Shown: positions 26,790 through 36,400 of the stretch, piece by piece
How positions within the stretch are numbered: position 1 is the first letter of the stretch
Layout: each line of letters begins with the position of its first letter
Source of the DNA: Paracoccaceae bacterium
Lineage (GTDB): Bacteria; Pseudomonadota; Alphaproteobacteria; Rhodobacterales; Rhodobacteraceae
Length of the DNA stretch: 40,853 bases
NCBI GenBank assembly: GCA_025458385.1
Contig: JALOSO010000001.1
Coordinates: 1 to 40,853, forward strand
Direction: 5' to 3'
Notes under the pieces: model-generated
What the model was told of the DNA's origin: nothing
Database searches by the model: none
What the model saw: the letters and a program-made list of their open reading frames with translations, nothing else
Made by a program: the position numbers and the translations under genes

Positions 26790-28397
26790 GTGAATCGACT
26801 TGGTTTTGCCATCCTGGCAACCCTTGCGCTTGGCGGCCCAACCGCCGCCCTTGCCCAAGAGGTGCTGACCATCGGTGTGCGGTCCGAAGCGGCAACGCTT
26901 GACCCGCACTGGACCCAGCTTTCAGCGGATCTTCAGCTGCAAGAGCACATCTTCGAGCATCTGGTCGATCTGGACAGCGCATCGCAGCCTGCGCCCGGCC
27001 TGGCTTTGTCCTGGGCGCCGATCAATGACACAACGTGGGAATTCAAACTGCGGCAGGGCGTGACCTGGCACGATGGCGAGGCGTTCAACGCCGACGACGT
27101 GATCTATTCGTTTGACAGGCTGAAGGCCGGGATCGAAGGGGCAACCGCAAGCCCCGCGTTCCAGCTTGCCAAGGGCGGCAAGGTCTGGACGAAGGTGGAC
27201 GACTATACGATCCACATCACGACCGAAGGCCCATATCCCACCATGGCCGAAGATTTGGCCATGATCCCGATCGTCGCCCAGCACGTGGTGCCGGGCAAAA
27301 CCCCGTCGGTGGATTTCAACTCTGGCGCGGCGGCCATCGGCACCGGGCCGTTCGTCTTCAAGGAATTCAGCCCCGGCAACCGCATCGTCGTGGCCAAGAA
27401 CCCCAACTGGTGGGGCGGCGACCCCGGCTGGGATGAGGTGGTGTTCCGCCCCGTCGGCGAAGACAGCGCGCGGCTGGCCGCCCTGCTCAACGGTGACGTG
27501 GACATGATCGACTACCCGCCAACGGTTGATCTTCCACAGCTGGAGGCAAACGAAAACTTCCGTGTCTCGACCATCGCGTCGGATCGTCTGATCTACATGA
27601 TGCCGTCCTATCGGCACATCGAACCCTATATCACCGCCAATGATGGCAGCCCGATGATGAACCCGCTGCGCGATTGGCGCGTGCGCAAGGCGCTGTCGCT
27701 GGCGATCAACCGCGACGCCATCCGCGACCGGATCATGGGTGGTGCCGCACTTCCCACGCGCAACATCGTGCCGCCGGGCTTCTTCGGCTATGTCGAGGAT
27801 CTGCAACCCGACGCTTATGATGTCGAGGCGGCCAAGGCCCTGCTGGCCGAGGCGGGCTATGCCGACGGGTTCCGCATGACGATCCACGGCCCGAACGACC
27901 GCTACATCAACGATGCCCGCATCGTCGAAGCCGTGGCGCAGTTCTGGACGCAGATCGGGATCACGACCGAGGTCGATACCATGCCGCGCGCGGTGTTCTT
28001 CTCGGATCTGATCCGCGGCGGGGCCGACAGTTTCGCGGGTTTTAACAGCCCGAAGTTCTCGATGTCGCTGACCGGCTGGGGCACTGTCGCGGGCGAGGCG
28101 ACCTATACGGTGTCAGGCATCCTTGAAACCTACAACGCGGCGACCGGCGGCGGAAACGGCAACTTTGGCCGCTATTCCAACCCGTCGATCGATGCAAAGT
28201 CGGTGCTGGCCAAGCAGACGATCGACCGCGACGCACGCCTTGCGCTTTTGCAGGACGCAACCCGCTGGGGGATGGAAGACTACTCCCTGATCCCGCTGCA
28301 TTTTCAGGTCAACAAATGGGCCATGAAGGCAGGGCTTGAACACTTCCCCCGCACGAACGAGCGCACTCTGGCAACCGAAGTCAAACGTGTTGACTGA
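26790..28397 (+). CDS. Dipeptide/oligopeptide-type ABC substrate-binding protein
   Basis: This 535-residue protein belongs to extracellular solute-binding family 5 (DppA/OppA type). Translation starts at GTG with a CACGGAGGA ribosome-binding site. A Sec signal peptide covers about 1-22 (cleavage near ALAQ). Family stretches include WEFKLRQGVTWHDGEAFNADDVIYSFDR near residues 75-110 (read in parts: WEFKLRQGVTWHDG, then ADDVIYSFDR), GTGPFVFKEFSPGNRIV and VRKALSLAINRDAI. It should feed the two permeases and two ATPases that follow. Family 5 proteins bind peptides but also nickel, opines and glycosides, so the ligand is not fixed, though a peptidase ends the operon. Confidence 0.94.
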   Translation: MNRLGFAILATLALGGPTAALAQEVLTIGVRSEAATLDPHWTQLSADLQLQEHIFEHLVDLDSASQPAPGLALSWAPINDTTWEFKLRQGVTWHDGEAFNADDVIYSFDRLKAGIEGATASPAFQLAKGGKVWTKVDDYTIHITTEGPYPTMAEDLAMIPIVAQHVVPGKTPSVDFNSGAAAIGTGPFVFKEFSPGNRIVVAKNPNWWGGDPGWDEVVFRPVGEDSARLAALLNGDVDMIDYPPTVDLPQLEANENFRVSTIASDRLIYMMPSYRHIEPYITANDGSPMMNPLRDWRVRKALSLAINRDAIRDRIMGGAALPTRNIVPPGFFGYVEDLQPDAYDVEAAKALLAEAGYADGFRMTIHGPNDRYINDARIVEAVAQFWTQIGITTEVDTMPRAVFFSDLIRGGADSFAGFNSPKFSMSLTGWGTVAGEATYTVSGILETYNAATGGGNGNFGRYSNPSIDAKSVLAKQTIDRDARLALLQDATRWGMEDYSLIPLHFQVNKWAMKAGLEHFPRTNERTLATEVKRVD

Positions 28398-28428
28398 CGC
28401 ATGAGCAGGGCGAGGCAAAGGGAAACCC

Positions 28429-29406
28429 ATGGCTGAATTCATCCTCAGACGCATCCTTCAGGCGCTTTTGGTCCTGTTCGTGATGACCGTGCTGGTGTTC
28501 TTCGGGATCCATGTCATCGGCAACCCCGTCGATCTCTTTGCTTCGTCCGAGTGCACCAAGGCCTGTCTGGACGAGATCATGGTCAACCTTGGTCTCGACC
28601 GTCCGGTCTGGCAGCAATATCTGATCTTCCTCGGCAATCTCGCCGAGGGGGATCTGGGCCGCTCCTTCACCCACGGCGTGCCCGCGATGAGCCTGATCTG
28701 GGAACGGTTTCCAGCAACGCTTGAACTCGCGGTCGCGGCCTTGGTGCTGGCGCTTGGCATCGGCCTGCCGCTTGGCTTCTACGCTGGCCTGCGCCCCGAA
28801 AGCATCCTGTCCAAGGTCATCATGGCCTTGTCGATGATCGGCTTTTCCGTGCCGATCTTCTGGATCGGTCTGATCCTGATCCTGACGTTTTCGGTCTATC
28901 TGGGATGGCTTCCCGCCATTGGCCGGGGCGAGCTTGTCTCCGTTTTGGGGCTGGAGGTGAGCTTTCTCACCCTCGACGGGCTGCGCCATCTGGCGATGCC
29001 GGCCTTCACCCTGTCCCTTCTGATGATGTCGATGGTCATCCGCCTGACCCGGGCGGGCCTGCGCGAAGTGATGACGTCAGATTACATTCGCTTTGCCCGG
29101 GCCAATGGCGTGCCGGAATACCGTGTGCTGGGTTGGCATGCGATGAAGAACCTGCTGATCCCGATCGTCACCGTGCTTGGCATGGAATTTGGCGGGGTCA
29201 TTGCCTTTGCCGTGGTCACGGAGTCGATCTTTTCCTGGCCCGGCGTTGGCAAGATGCTGATCGACGCGATCAGCGTGCTGGATCGGCCGTTGATCGTCGC
29301 CTACCTGATCTTCGTGGTCACGATGTTTGTCCTGCTCAATCTGGTGATCGACATCCTTTATTCGCTGCTTGATCCGCGCGTGCGCCTTGGCGCCGGGGCG
29401 GTCTGA
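28429..29406 (+). CDS. Dipeptide-type ABC transporter permease (DppB-like)
   Basis: This is a 325-residue inner-membrane permease of the DppB/OppB class. It begins with the canonical MAEFILRRILQALLVLF and carries about six membrane segments. The EAA-type loop is seen in DYIRFARANGVPEYRVL. An unusual short insertion with two cysteines (SSECTKACLDEI) lies in the first periplasmic loop, where relatives often have a longer, variable region. The gene starts 31 bp after the binding-protein stop, and only 2 bp separate its stop from the next permease. Confidence 0.94.
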   Translation: MAEFILRRILQALLVLFVMTVLVFFGIHVIGNPVDLFASSECTKACLDEIMVNLGLDRPVWQQYLIFLGNLAEGDLGRSFTHGVPAMSLIWERFPATLELAVAALVLALGIGLPLGFYAGLRPESILSKVIMALSMIGFSVPIFWIGLILILTFSVYLGWLPAIGRGELVSVLGLEVSFLTLDGLRHLAMPAFTLSLLMMSMVIRLTRAGLREVMTSDYIRFARANGVPEYRVLGWHAMKNLLIPIVTVLGMEFGGVIAFAVVTESIFSWPGVGKMLIDAISVLDRPLIVAYLIFVVTMFVLLNLVIDILYSLLDPRVRLGAGAV

Positions 29407-29408
29407 GG

Positions 29409-30302
29409 ATGGCCATGATCACCGCCGAACGTCCCTCGCGCCTGCGCGCCTTCACCACCGCCTTTCTGGGCTCGCCCACCGCGACCGTTGCGCTCTGCGT
29501 CTTTGTCGCGATGACCCTTGCAGCGATTTTTGCGCCCCTGATCGCACCGCAAGACCCTTATGACCTGCGGTCGGTGTCGATCCTCGACAACCTTCTGCCG
29601 CCCGGTGAAACGAGCTTTGACGGCCTGACCTATTGGCTTGGCACCGATGGCCAAGGGCGCGACATGCTGTCCGCCATGCTTTACGGCTTGCGGATTTCGC
29701 TTGTCGTCGGCCTTGCCTCGGGGGTGATCGCCCTTGCCTTTGGCACCTTGGTCGGATTGGTCGCCGCGTTTCGGGGCGGCTGGGTCGATGCGCTGTTGAT
29801 GCGGATCGTCGATCTGCAACTCAGCCTTCCCACGATCCTTGTCGCCCTGATCCTGCTGGTCATTCTGGGGCGAGGGATCGACAAGATCATTGTGGCGCTT
29901 GTGGTGGTGCAATGGGCCTATTTTGCCCGCACCGTGCGCGGCGTGGCCCTGGTCGAGAATGCAAGGGATTATGTCGATGCCGCACGCGGCCTGCGGCTGC
30001 CGCCCTTGCGTATCTTGTTCCACCACATCCTGCCCAATTGCCTGCCCACCCTGCTTGTCGTGGCGACGATCCAGATGGCACAGGCAATTTCGCTGGAAGC
30101 CACGCTCAGCTTCCTTGGCCTTGGCCTGCCCCCGACGCGGCCCTCTCTGGGCCTGCTGATCGCAAACGGGTTTGATTACCTGCAATCGGGCCGCTGGTGG
30201 ATTTCGGTGCTGCCCGGCGTGGTGCTGCTGGTGCTGGTCGTGTCGATCAACGTCGTGGGGGATCGCCTGCGCGACGTTCTGAACCCCCATCTGAGAGGCT
30301 GA
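29409..30302 (+). CDS. Dipeptide-type ABC transporter permease (DppC-like)
   Basis: This 297-residue permease is the DppC-type partner. The N-terminal cytoplasmic tail leads to the first membrane helix (TVALCVFVAMTLAAIFAP) and the class motif WLGTDGQGRDMLS follows. The EAA loop is visible in [25 protein letters not shown], here in two parts ([15 protein letters not shown]). Two candidate starts, ATG at 29409 and ATG at 29415, differ by two residues; the first is kept. The stop is 2 bp before the next ATPase start, so translation is coupled. Confidence 0.94.
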   Translation: MAMITAERPSRLRAFTTAFLGSPTATVALCVFVAMTLAAIFAPLIAPQDPYDLRSVSILDNLLPPGETSFDGLTYWLGTDGQGRDMLSAMLYGLRISLVVGLASGVIALAFGTLVGLVAAFRGGWVDALLMRIVDLQLSLPTILVALILLVILGRGIDKIIVALVVVQWAYFARTVRGVALVENARDYVDAARGLRLPPLRILFHHILPNCLPTLLVVATIQMAQAISLEATLSFLGLGLPPTRPSLGLLIANGFDYLQSGRWWISVLPGVVLLVLVVSINVVGDRLRDVLNPHLRG

Positions 30303-30304
30303 CG

Positions 30305-31291
30305 ATGGCCCCTGTTCTGACTCTGCGCGGTCTGACCACGGTCTTTGGCAAGGGCACACAGGAATTGCGCGCGCTCGACGGCGTCGATCTGACCGTCAAC
30401 GCAGGCGAGATCGTGGCGCTGGTCGGCGAAAGCGGATCTGGCAAATCGCTGACCGGATTTTCCATCAATGGCCTGCTGCCCGCAAATGCCCGGATCACGG
30501 GCGGCAGCATCGATCTGTCCGGCACGGATCTGCGGACGGTTCCTGCGCGCGAGATGCGCAAGATCCGCGGCAAAGAGGTCGGGATGATCTTTCAAGACCC
30601 GATGATGACGCTGAACCCCGTGCTGCGGGTTGAAACGCAGATGCGCGATGCCTTGCGCGCCCACGATCCCCTGCCCCGCGCCGCCCTGCGCGAACGGCTG
30701 ATCGCGGCGCTTGCCGAAGTGGGTATTGCGGCACCCGAACAACGCCTGCGCGCCTGGCCGCACGAGCTTTCGGGGGGGATGCGGCAGCGTGTGGCGATTG
30801 CCACCGCCCTGCTGCACAGCCCGAAACTGATCATTGCGGACGAGCCGACAACCGCGCTTGACGTGACCATTCAGGGTCAGATCCTCGCCCTTGCGCAAAA
30901 GCTGTGCAAGGAACGCGGCACCGCGCTGATCTGGATCACGCATGACCTGGCCGTGGTGGCCGGGATCGCGGACCGCGTGTCGGTCATGTATGCGGGCCGC
31001 GTGGTCGAGGAAGGCCCGGTCGATGCCGTGCTTGACGCCCCGGCCCATCCCTATACCCGCGGCCTGATCGACAGTGTCGCGGCAAACCAGCCAAAAGGCA
31101 CCCGCCTGCCGATGATCCCCGGCCGGATGCCCTTGCTGTCCGACCTGCCCAAGGGCTGTGTCTTTGCGCCGCGGTGCAGCCGCCGCAGCGCCCTGTGCGA
31201 CAGCACCTCGCCTCCGCCGCGTGCCACGGGCCAGGGGCAAACCGTGCGCTGCCATCATCCGTTGACCGAACCTGCCGGAGCACTCGCATGA
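30305..31291 (+). CDS. Dipeptide-type ABC transporter ATP-binding protein (DppD-like)
   Basis: This 328-residue ATPase has Walker A GESGSGKS, signature LSGGMRQRVAIATAL and Walker B LIIADEPTTALD. Its C-terminal oligopeptide-type extension carries the four spaced cysteines usual in this subfamily (CVFAPRC, LCDS, VRCHHP). The first ATG that gives a normal N-terminus, MAPVLTLRGL, is 2 bp after the DppC-like stop; a longer in-frame reading inside the permease gene is rejected. It pairs with the DppF-like ATPase, which starts in an ATGA overlap at its stop. Confidence 0.95.
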   Translation: MAPVLTLRGLTTVFGKGTQELRALDGVDLTVNAGEIVALVGESGSGKSLTGFSINGLLPANARITGGSIDLSGTDLRTVPAREMRKIRGKEVGMIFQDPMMTLNPVLRVETQMRDALRAHDPLPRAALRERLIAALAEVGIAAPEQRLRAWPHELSGGMRQRVAIATALLHSPKLIIADEPTTALDVTIQGQILALAQKLCKERGTALIWITHDLAVVAGIADRVSVMYAGRVVEEGPVDAVLDAPAHPYTRGLIDSVAANQPKGTRLPMIPGRMPLLSDLPKGCVFAPRCSRRSALCDSTSPPPRATGQGQTVRCHHPLTEPAGALA

Positions 31292-32262
31292 CGGCACAGC
31301 TTCCCATCCTCGAGGCGAAGGGCCTGACCAAGACCTTTCGCCAGAACGACACGCTCTTGTCGCGTATCCTGGGCAGGCTTGGCCTTGGGCCGGGGCCGCA
31401 AGTGGTGCGCGCCGTTGATGGCGTGGACTTCACCCTTTACCGCGGCGATGTGCTGGGCATCGTCGGCGAATCCGGTTGCGGCAAATCGACCCTTGGCCGC
31501 ATGGCCGCCGGCCTTACCCGCCCTTCGACGGGCGCGGTGCTGCAAGAGGGCAAGCCACGGGATCTGACCGAAGGCCTCGACCGGCAGATGATCTTTCAGG
31601 ATCCGTTCTCATCGCTCAACCCGCGCAAGCGCGTGACCGAGTTGATCGGCGAGGCGCCGCGCGTGCATCGCATCGTCGGCCCCGGCGAGCTGGAAGAATA
31701 CGTTCGTCAACTGATGGAACGCTGCGGCATCGACCCCGCGTTTCATGACCGCTTCGCGCATCAGTTTTCGGGCGGCCAGCGCCAGCGCATCGGGATCGCC
31801 CGTGCTCTTGCGGTCAAGCCCGAAGTGCTGATCTGCGACGAGGCGGTCTCTGCGCTCGACGTGTCGGTGCAGGCGCAGATCGTCAATCTTTTCATGGACC
31901 TGCGCGAAGAACTGGGCCTGACCTACATCTTCATCAGCCACGATCTGGGCATCGTTCGCCATCTCGCCGACCGCGTTCTGGTCATGTATCTGGGCCGCGT
32001 CGTCGAAGAAGGGCCTGCCGAGGATGTCTTTGACGCGCCCCAGCACCCCTATACCCGCGCGCTTGTCGCGGCGGTGCCGCGGCTTGACCGTCGGCACACG
32101 ATCTTTCGCCCCGTCTCGGGCGAGATCCCCTCGCCGCTCAACCCACCCTCGGGCTGCCATTTCCACCCGCGTTGCCCGCTGGCAACCGACCGCTGCCGCA
32201 GCGAAAGCCCCGCCCTGCGCGAGATCGCGCCGGGCCGCCGGGCCGCCTGCCACCTGATCTGA
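31288..32262 (+). CDS. Dipeptide-type ABC transporter ATP-binding protein (DppF-like)
   Basis: This 324-residue ATPase has Walker A GESGCGKST, signature FSGGQRQRIGIARAL and Walker B VLICDEAVSALDVS, where CDEAVSALD is characteristic of the DppF/OppF class. The C-terminal cysteine-containing extension (CHFHPRC, DRC, ACHLI) is present. It begins MTAQLPILEAKGL in an ATGA overlap with the DppD-like stop. With the preceding genes it completes a five-subunit importer. The M24 peptidase starts 26 bp later with its own AAGGGAG ribosome-binding site and is likely cotranscribed. Confidence 0.95.
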   Translation: MTAQLPILEAKGLTKTFRQNDTLLSRILGRLGLGPGPQVVRAVDGVDFTLYRGDVLGIVGESGCGKSTLGRMAAGLTRPSTGAVLQEGKPRDLTEGLDRQMIFQDPFSSLNPRKRVTELIGEAPRVHRIVGPGELEEYVRQLMERCGIDPAFHDRFAHQFSGGQRQRIGIARALAVKPEVLICDEAVSALDVSVQAQIVNLFMDLREELGLTYIFISHDLGIVRHLADRVLVMYLGRVVEEGPAEDVFDAPQHPYTRALVAAVPRLDRRHTIFRPVSGEIPSPLNPPSGCHFHPRCPLATDRCRSESPALREIAPGRRAACHLI

Positions 32263-32288
32263 ATCCGAACCACCCAAGGGAGTAACCG

Positions 32289-33437
32289 ATGGCTACCTAT
32301 CACGACCGCATGACCCGCTTCCGGGCCCTTCTGCCCGGAAAGGCCGATCTTGTATTCATCCCTTTGGGCACGGATCTGGACTATCTGACCGGCATTCACC
32401 GCGACATTCCGAATTACGGGCGCAACCTGCACCCTGGCATGTGGCTGGAAGGCGCATGGATCGCCCCGGACCGTGACCCCATCCTGACGCTGCCGCGGAT
32501 GACCGTCGAATTCGGTTCCACCGCGGGCACCGATGGGCTGGACGTGCGGGTTCTGGGCGATTGGGACGATCCGGCCGCGATGGCAAAAGGCATCCTGACC
32601 GAGCTTGGCGTGCGCGAGGGCGCCACGATCGCCACCTCGGACAATGCCGAAGCCGAAAGCCTGATAGAGCTGCAAAAGCTGGTTCCGGCGGCACGCTTCA
32701 CCTCGGCCACGCATATCTTGCGCGCGCTGCGGGTGATCAAGGACGCCGACGAGATCGCCACCATGCGCGAGGCGGGCCGCATCACCGAAGCCGCCTTTGC
32801 CGATGTGCTGGCGCGTCTGAAGATCGGGATGACCGAACTCGATATCGTGGCGGAAGTGGACTATCAGATGAAGCGCCACGGCTCGCTTGGGCCGTCCTTC
32901 ACCACCTCGCTTTACAACACCGGGCCGAACCACCCGATGCGCTTTGGCCGCCGTCTGGAAACCTGGCCGCGCGTGCTTACGGCGCCCGTCTCGGTGCTGT
33001 TCGACTTTGGCGCGGTGCATGACGGCATGTGCTATGACTTTGGCCGCACGGTCAGCTTTGGCGCGCCCAGCGACGAGCAGATCAAGGTGCACCGCCTGAT
33101 CATGGACAGCCAGCGCGCCGGGATCGAGGCGCTGAAGGCCGGGGCCACCACCTGCGAAGACGTGGATCGCATTGCCCGCGACGTCATCGCCGACGCCGGC
33201 TATGGCGACAAGTTCCGTCACCGTCTGGGCCATGCCATCGGATGGGATGTGCACGAACCGCCCTTCCTGACCAAGGGCGACAAGACCCCGGTCGAGGAAG
33301 GCATGATCTTCACGATCGAGCCGTCGATCTTCCAGGACGGCACCTTCTCGGCCCGGGTCGAGGATTGCATCGTGGCCCGTCCAGGCGGCGGCGAGGCGCT
33401 GACCAAAGGCTGGCAAGACCTTGTCGTGGTGGAATGA
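32289..33437 (+). CDS. M24 metallopeptidase (Xaa-Pro peptidase family)
   Basis: This 382-residue cytoplasmic enzyme has an N-terminal creatinase/prolidase-like domain (about 1-145) and a C-terminal pita-bread domain. All five metal ligands expected for a dinuclear peptidase are visible: Asp239 and Asp250 (FDFGAVHDGMCYDFGRT), His315 (HRLGHAIGWDVHEPP), Glu344 (FTIEPSIF) and Glu358 (RVEDC). That argues against the metal-free creatinase or ectoine hydrolase branches. Location right after a dipeptide-type importer suggests it cleaves an imported peptide, perhaps with proline. It ends the operon; the stop is 4 bp before a strong bidirectional terminator. Confidence 0.9.
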   Translation: MATYHDRMTRFRALLPGKADLVFIPLGTDLDYLTGIHRDIPNYGRNLHPGMWLEGAWIAPDRDPILTLPRMTVEFGSTAGTDGLDVRVLGDWDDPAAMAKGILTELGVREGATIATSDNAEAESLIELQKLVPAARFTSATHILRALRVIKDADEIATMREAGRITEAAFADVLARLKIGMTELDIVAEVDYQMKRHGSLGPSFTTSLYNTGPNHPMRFGRRLETWPRVLTAPVSVLFDFGAVHDGMCYDFGRTVSFGAPSDEQIKVHRLIMDSQRAGIEALKAGATTCEDVDRIARDVIADAGYGDKFRHRLGHAIGWDVHEPPFLTKGDKTPVEEGMIFTIEPSIFQDGTFSARVEDCIVARPGGGEALTKGWQDLVVVE

Positions 33438-33441
33438 AAGA

Positions 33442-33465
33442 AAAGGGGGCGGAAACGCCCCCTTT
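33442..33465. terminator. Bidirectional intrinsic terminator
   Basis: AAAGGGGGCG-GAAA-CGCCCCCTTT forms a 10-bp perfect stem with a GNRA-type loop. A GTTCCTT tail follows on the plus strand and TTTTCTTTC on the minus strand. It lies between the convergent M24 peptidase (stop 33437) and aldehyde dehydrogenase (stop 33548), and should terminate both. The rest of the 110-bp gap shows nothing else. Confidence 0.88.
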
Positions 33466-33547
33466 GTTCCTTCCTGCGCGCCTGACCTGTCTTGCGGCCA
33501 CATCAGAGGCCAACAGGCACACTTTGTCCAAGGCGGCTGCGGTTATC

Positions 33548-34996
33548 CTAAAGCCCGCCGATGCAGGTGTATTTCAGATCAAGGAAATCCTCGATCCCCT
33601 GACGCCCGCCCTCGCGGCCGACACCGGATTCCTTGATTCCGCCGAACGGCGCTTCGGGGGTGACGATGGCCACCTCGTTTATCCCCAAAAGACCATAGCC
33701 GAGCTGATCCTGAAGCCGGAACATACGTGCCATATCTTGTGTGTAGGCATAGGCAGCAAGCCCATATTCGGTGTCATTGGCCAAGGCCACCACTTCGTCC
33801 TCGGTGTCGAACCGATAGATCGCGGCGACGGGGCCAAAGATTTCCTCGCTGTTCATCCGCATATCTGTGGTCGCGTTCTTCACCACGGTCGGCTGAAAGA
33901 ACAGCCCGCCACGGGCATGGCGACCACCGCCCGTGACCAGCTGCCCCCCCTTGGAAAGCGCATCGGCCAGCAGGTCCTCCATCTTGGCGATGGCGGCCTC
34001 GTCGATCATCGGGCCTTGCTCGGCCCCCGCTTCATGGCCCGGTGCCACCTTCATGGCCGCCACACGCGCGGCAAAAGCCTCGGTGAAGCGGTCATAGATG
34101 CCCGACTGCACATAAAGCCGGTTGGTGCAGACACAGGTTTGCCCGGCATTGCGGAACTTGGCAAACAGCGCACCGGTCACGGCCCGGTCCAGATCGGCGT
34201 CGTCAAACACCATGAAGGGTGCATTGCCGCCAAGCTCCATCGACACCCGCTTGACCGTTCCAGCCGCCGCGCGGATCAGATCCTTGCCGATGTCGGTGGA
34301 CCCGGTGAAGGTGATCTTGCGCACCTTGGGGTTGGCCATGATCTCACCGCCGATGGCACGCGCGCTGCCCGTCAGCACGTTGACCACACCGGGCGGGAAG
34401 CCTGCCTGTTCGGCAAGCTGCCCCCAGACCAGCGCCGACAGCGGCGTGGCGCTGGCCGGCTTCACCACCACGGTGCAGCCTGCGGCAAGCGCTGGCCCGA
34501 TCTTGCGCGCAAGCATGGAGGACGGGAAGTTCCACGGCGTGATGGCCGCCACGACACCCACCGGATGCCGGGTCGTCATCAGCCGCCGTCCCTTGACGGG
34601 CGACGGAATGATCTCGCCATAGATCCGCCGCGCTTCTTCCGCGAACCAAAGGACATAGGCCGCGCTTGACGCGATCTCGGCCCGCGCCTCGACCAGCGGT
34701 TTGCCCTGCTCCGCGGTCATCATCCAGGCCAGGGCTTCCTGGTTGTCGAGAATCGCCTGATGCAGGCGCCGCATCATGGCGACACGGTCGTTCAACGGCA
34801 AAGCCGCATAGGCCGGGAAAGCCGCATGGGCCGCGTCAATCGCACGCCGGGTTTCCACCTCCCCCGCATTTGGCACGCGCGCGATCACATCGCCCGTCGC
34901 CGGGTTGGTGACATCAAACACCGCGCCGGATTCGGCCCCGACCCAAGCGCCGCCGATCAGGTTGGCCTGATGCACAAGATGCGAAAAATCAGTCAT
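33548..34996 (-). CDS. NAD(P)-dependent succinate-semialdehyde-type dehydrogenase
   Basis: This 482-residue aldehyde dehydrogenase is of the GabD group. The conserved TPWNFP lies near 153-158, Glu254 in SMELGGNAPF and catalytic Cys288 in NAGQTCVC, where the second cysteine (Cys290) is typical of succinate-semialdehyde dehydrogenases. The C-terminal PFGGIKESGVGREGG also fits. It would oxidise a semialdehyde, produced by the aminotransferase encoded just upstream, to a carboxylic acid for entry into central metabolism. Succinate or malonate semialdehyde are natural guesses, but related enzymes act on glutarate or other semialdehydes. It is the last gene of the minus-strand operon; 24 bp separate it from the aminotransferase. 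Confidence 0.92.
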   Translation of the reverse strand: MTDFSHLVHQANLIGGAWVGAESGAVFDVTNPATGDVIARVPNAGEVETRRAIDAAHAAFPAYAALPLNDRVAMMRRLHQAILDNQEALAWMMTAEQGKPLVEARAEIASSAAYVLWFAEEARRIYGEIIPSPVKGRRLMTTRHPVGVVAAITPWNFPSSMLARKIGPALAAGCTVVVKPASATPLSALVWGQLAEQAGFPPGVVNVLTGSARAIGGEIMANPKVRKITFTGSTDIGKDLIRAAAGTVKRVSMELGGNAPFMVFDDADLDRAVTGALFAKFRNAGQTCVCTNRLYVQSGIYDRFTEAFAARVAAMKVAPGHEAGAEQGPMIDEAAIAKMEDLLADALSKGGQLVTGGGRHARGGLFFQPTVVKNATTDMRMNSEEIFGPVAAIYRFDTEDEVVALANDTEYGLAAYAYTQDMARMFRLQDQLGYGLLGINEVAIVTPEAPFGGIKESGVGREGGRQGIEDFLDLKYTCIGGL

Positions 34997-35020
34997 GTCA
35001 TGTCCTTGTATTGGGCTGCT

Positions 35021-36400
35021 TCAGCCAAGCACCTCTGTGACCGCGTCCTTGAGGGCCGAGGTCAGACGGTCAGCTTCGGCTGTGGTCAGGCACAGCGGCG
35101 GCGCAAAGCCGACGATATTGCCCTCGGGCAAAGGCCGCGCGATCACGCCGCGCGCCAGCATCGCCGCGGTGATTTTTGGCACCACGGTCATCGGCGGATA
35201 CCAGGTGCGCGCAGCGGGGTTTTCCATGAATTCCACAGCCAGCATCAAGCCTTCGCCGCGGATTTCCGCCACGTTGGGATGGGTGCCCAGCGCATCCTTC
35301 AACGCGCCCTTGAAATAGGCACCGACCTTTGCCGCGTTGGGCACCAGATCCATCTTGTCGATCAGGTCCAGCGTCGCCACGCCCGCAGCCGCACACACCG
35401 GATGCGCCGAATAGGTGAAGCCATGGGCAAGAAGGCCGTGTTCTTCGGACCCGGTCAGCAGAACATCCATCACGCGCTGCGAGATGATCGAGCCAGACAG
35501 CGGCGCATAGGCCGAGGTCAGCCCCTTGGCCACCGTGATGAAATCGGGGCGCAGACCGAAATGGTCAGACCCGAACATCGACCCGGTCCGGCCAAAGCCC
35601 GTCACGACCTCATCCGCGATCAAAAGGATGCCGTGGCGATCCAGCACCTCTTGGACACGCGCCCAATAGCCGGCAGGCGGCGGAATGATGCCGCCGGTGC
35701 CCATCGCGGGCTCTCCGGCAAAGGCGGCGATGGTGTCGGGGCCTTCGGCCTCGATCATCTGCTCCAACTCGGCGATCAGCCAGTCCAGATAGCCGGCTTC
35801 GTCCATGTCATCTTGCGGGCGCCGCAGATGATGTGCGGTATGGGTGTGCAAGAACCCCGGCAACGGCAGGCCCATGCGCGTGTGATACCCCGGCAGGCCG
35901 GTCATCGAGCCAGACACGATGCCCGACCCATGATAGGCGCGCCACCGCGAGATGATCTTGCGGCGCTGGGGCTCTCCACGCAGGATGTGGTAGTGCCAGG
36001 CCAGCTTTACGTTGGTTTCATTGGCATCCGACCCGGACAGGCCAAAGAACACCCGGCTCATGTGCTTGGGCACGCGGTCCATCACCATCTTGGCCAGACG
36101 GATGGCAGGTTCGTTGCCATGCCCACCAAAGGTGTGGAAAAACGCCAGCTCATGCGCCTGTTTTGCAATCGCATCGGCGATTTCCGGGCGACCATAGCCT
36201 GCGTTCACGCAATAAAGCGCGGCAAAGCCATCGAGAAAACGGTTGCCGTCACGATCGACAACCGTGCAGCCTTGGCCCCCCGTCATGATCCGGCCCGCCA
36301 CCACGCCCTTGGCATGGTTTGCGATATGCGTCGTCGGATGCAGGAAATGCGCGGCATCCCATGCGGCGAGGTCATCGTTCAGGCGTGGGTCAAGGGTCAT
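35021..36400 (-). CDS. Class III omega-aminotransferase (PLP-dependent)
   Basis: This 459-residue PLP enzyme carries the class III pattern: [13 protein letters not shown] for phosphate binding, Asp263 in [13 protein letters not shown] and the PLP lysine Lys292 in [12 protein letters not shown]. It resembles the omega-transaminases that use beta-alanine, taurine, putrescine or other amines with pyruvate as acceptor. The N-terminal [10 protein letters not shown] start overlaps the SDR stop as ATGA and has AGGAGAG upstream; a longer in-frame reading into the SDR gene is rejected. It should produce an aldehyde for the following dehydrogenase. The amine donor is unknown. Confidence 0.93.
   Translation of the reverse strand: MTLDPRLNDDLAAWDAAHFLHPTTHIANHAKGVVAGRIMTGGQGCTVVDRDGNRFLDGFAALYCVNAGYGRPEIADAIAKQAHELAFFHTFGGHGNEPAIRLAKMVMDRVPKHMSRVFFGLSGSDANETNVKLAWHYHILRGEPQRRKIISRWRAYHGSGIVSGSMTGLPGYHTRMGLPLPGFLHTHTAHHLRRPQDDMDEAGYLDWLIAELEQMIEAEGPDTIAAFAGEPAMGTGGIIPPPAGYWARVQEVLDRHGILLIADEVVTGFGRTGSMFGSDHFGLRPDFITVAKGLTSAYAPLSGSIISQRVMDVLLTGSEEHGLLAHGFTYSAHPVCAAAGVATLDLIDKMDLVPNAAKVGAYFKGALKDALGTHPNVAEIRGEGLMLAVEFMENPAARTWYPPMTVVPKITAAMLARGVIARPLPEGNIVGFAPPLCLTTAEADRLTSALKDAVTEVLG

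Noticed and set aside
26645-26902. Small plus-strand frame of 85 codons before the dipeptide binding protein
   Set aside because: It overlaps the signal-peptide region of a well-supported gene, has no good ribosome-binding site and shows no recognisable pattern.
32289-33437. M24 protein as ectoine hydrolase (DoeA) with the aminotransferase and semialdehyde dehydrogenase as DoeD/DoeC
   Set aside because: The M24 protein keeps all five metal ligands, it is in a different, convergent operon, and no DoeB-like deacetylase is present.
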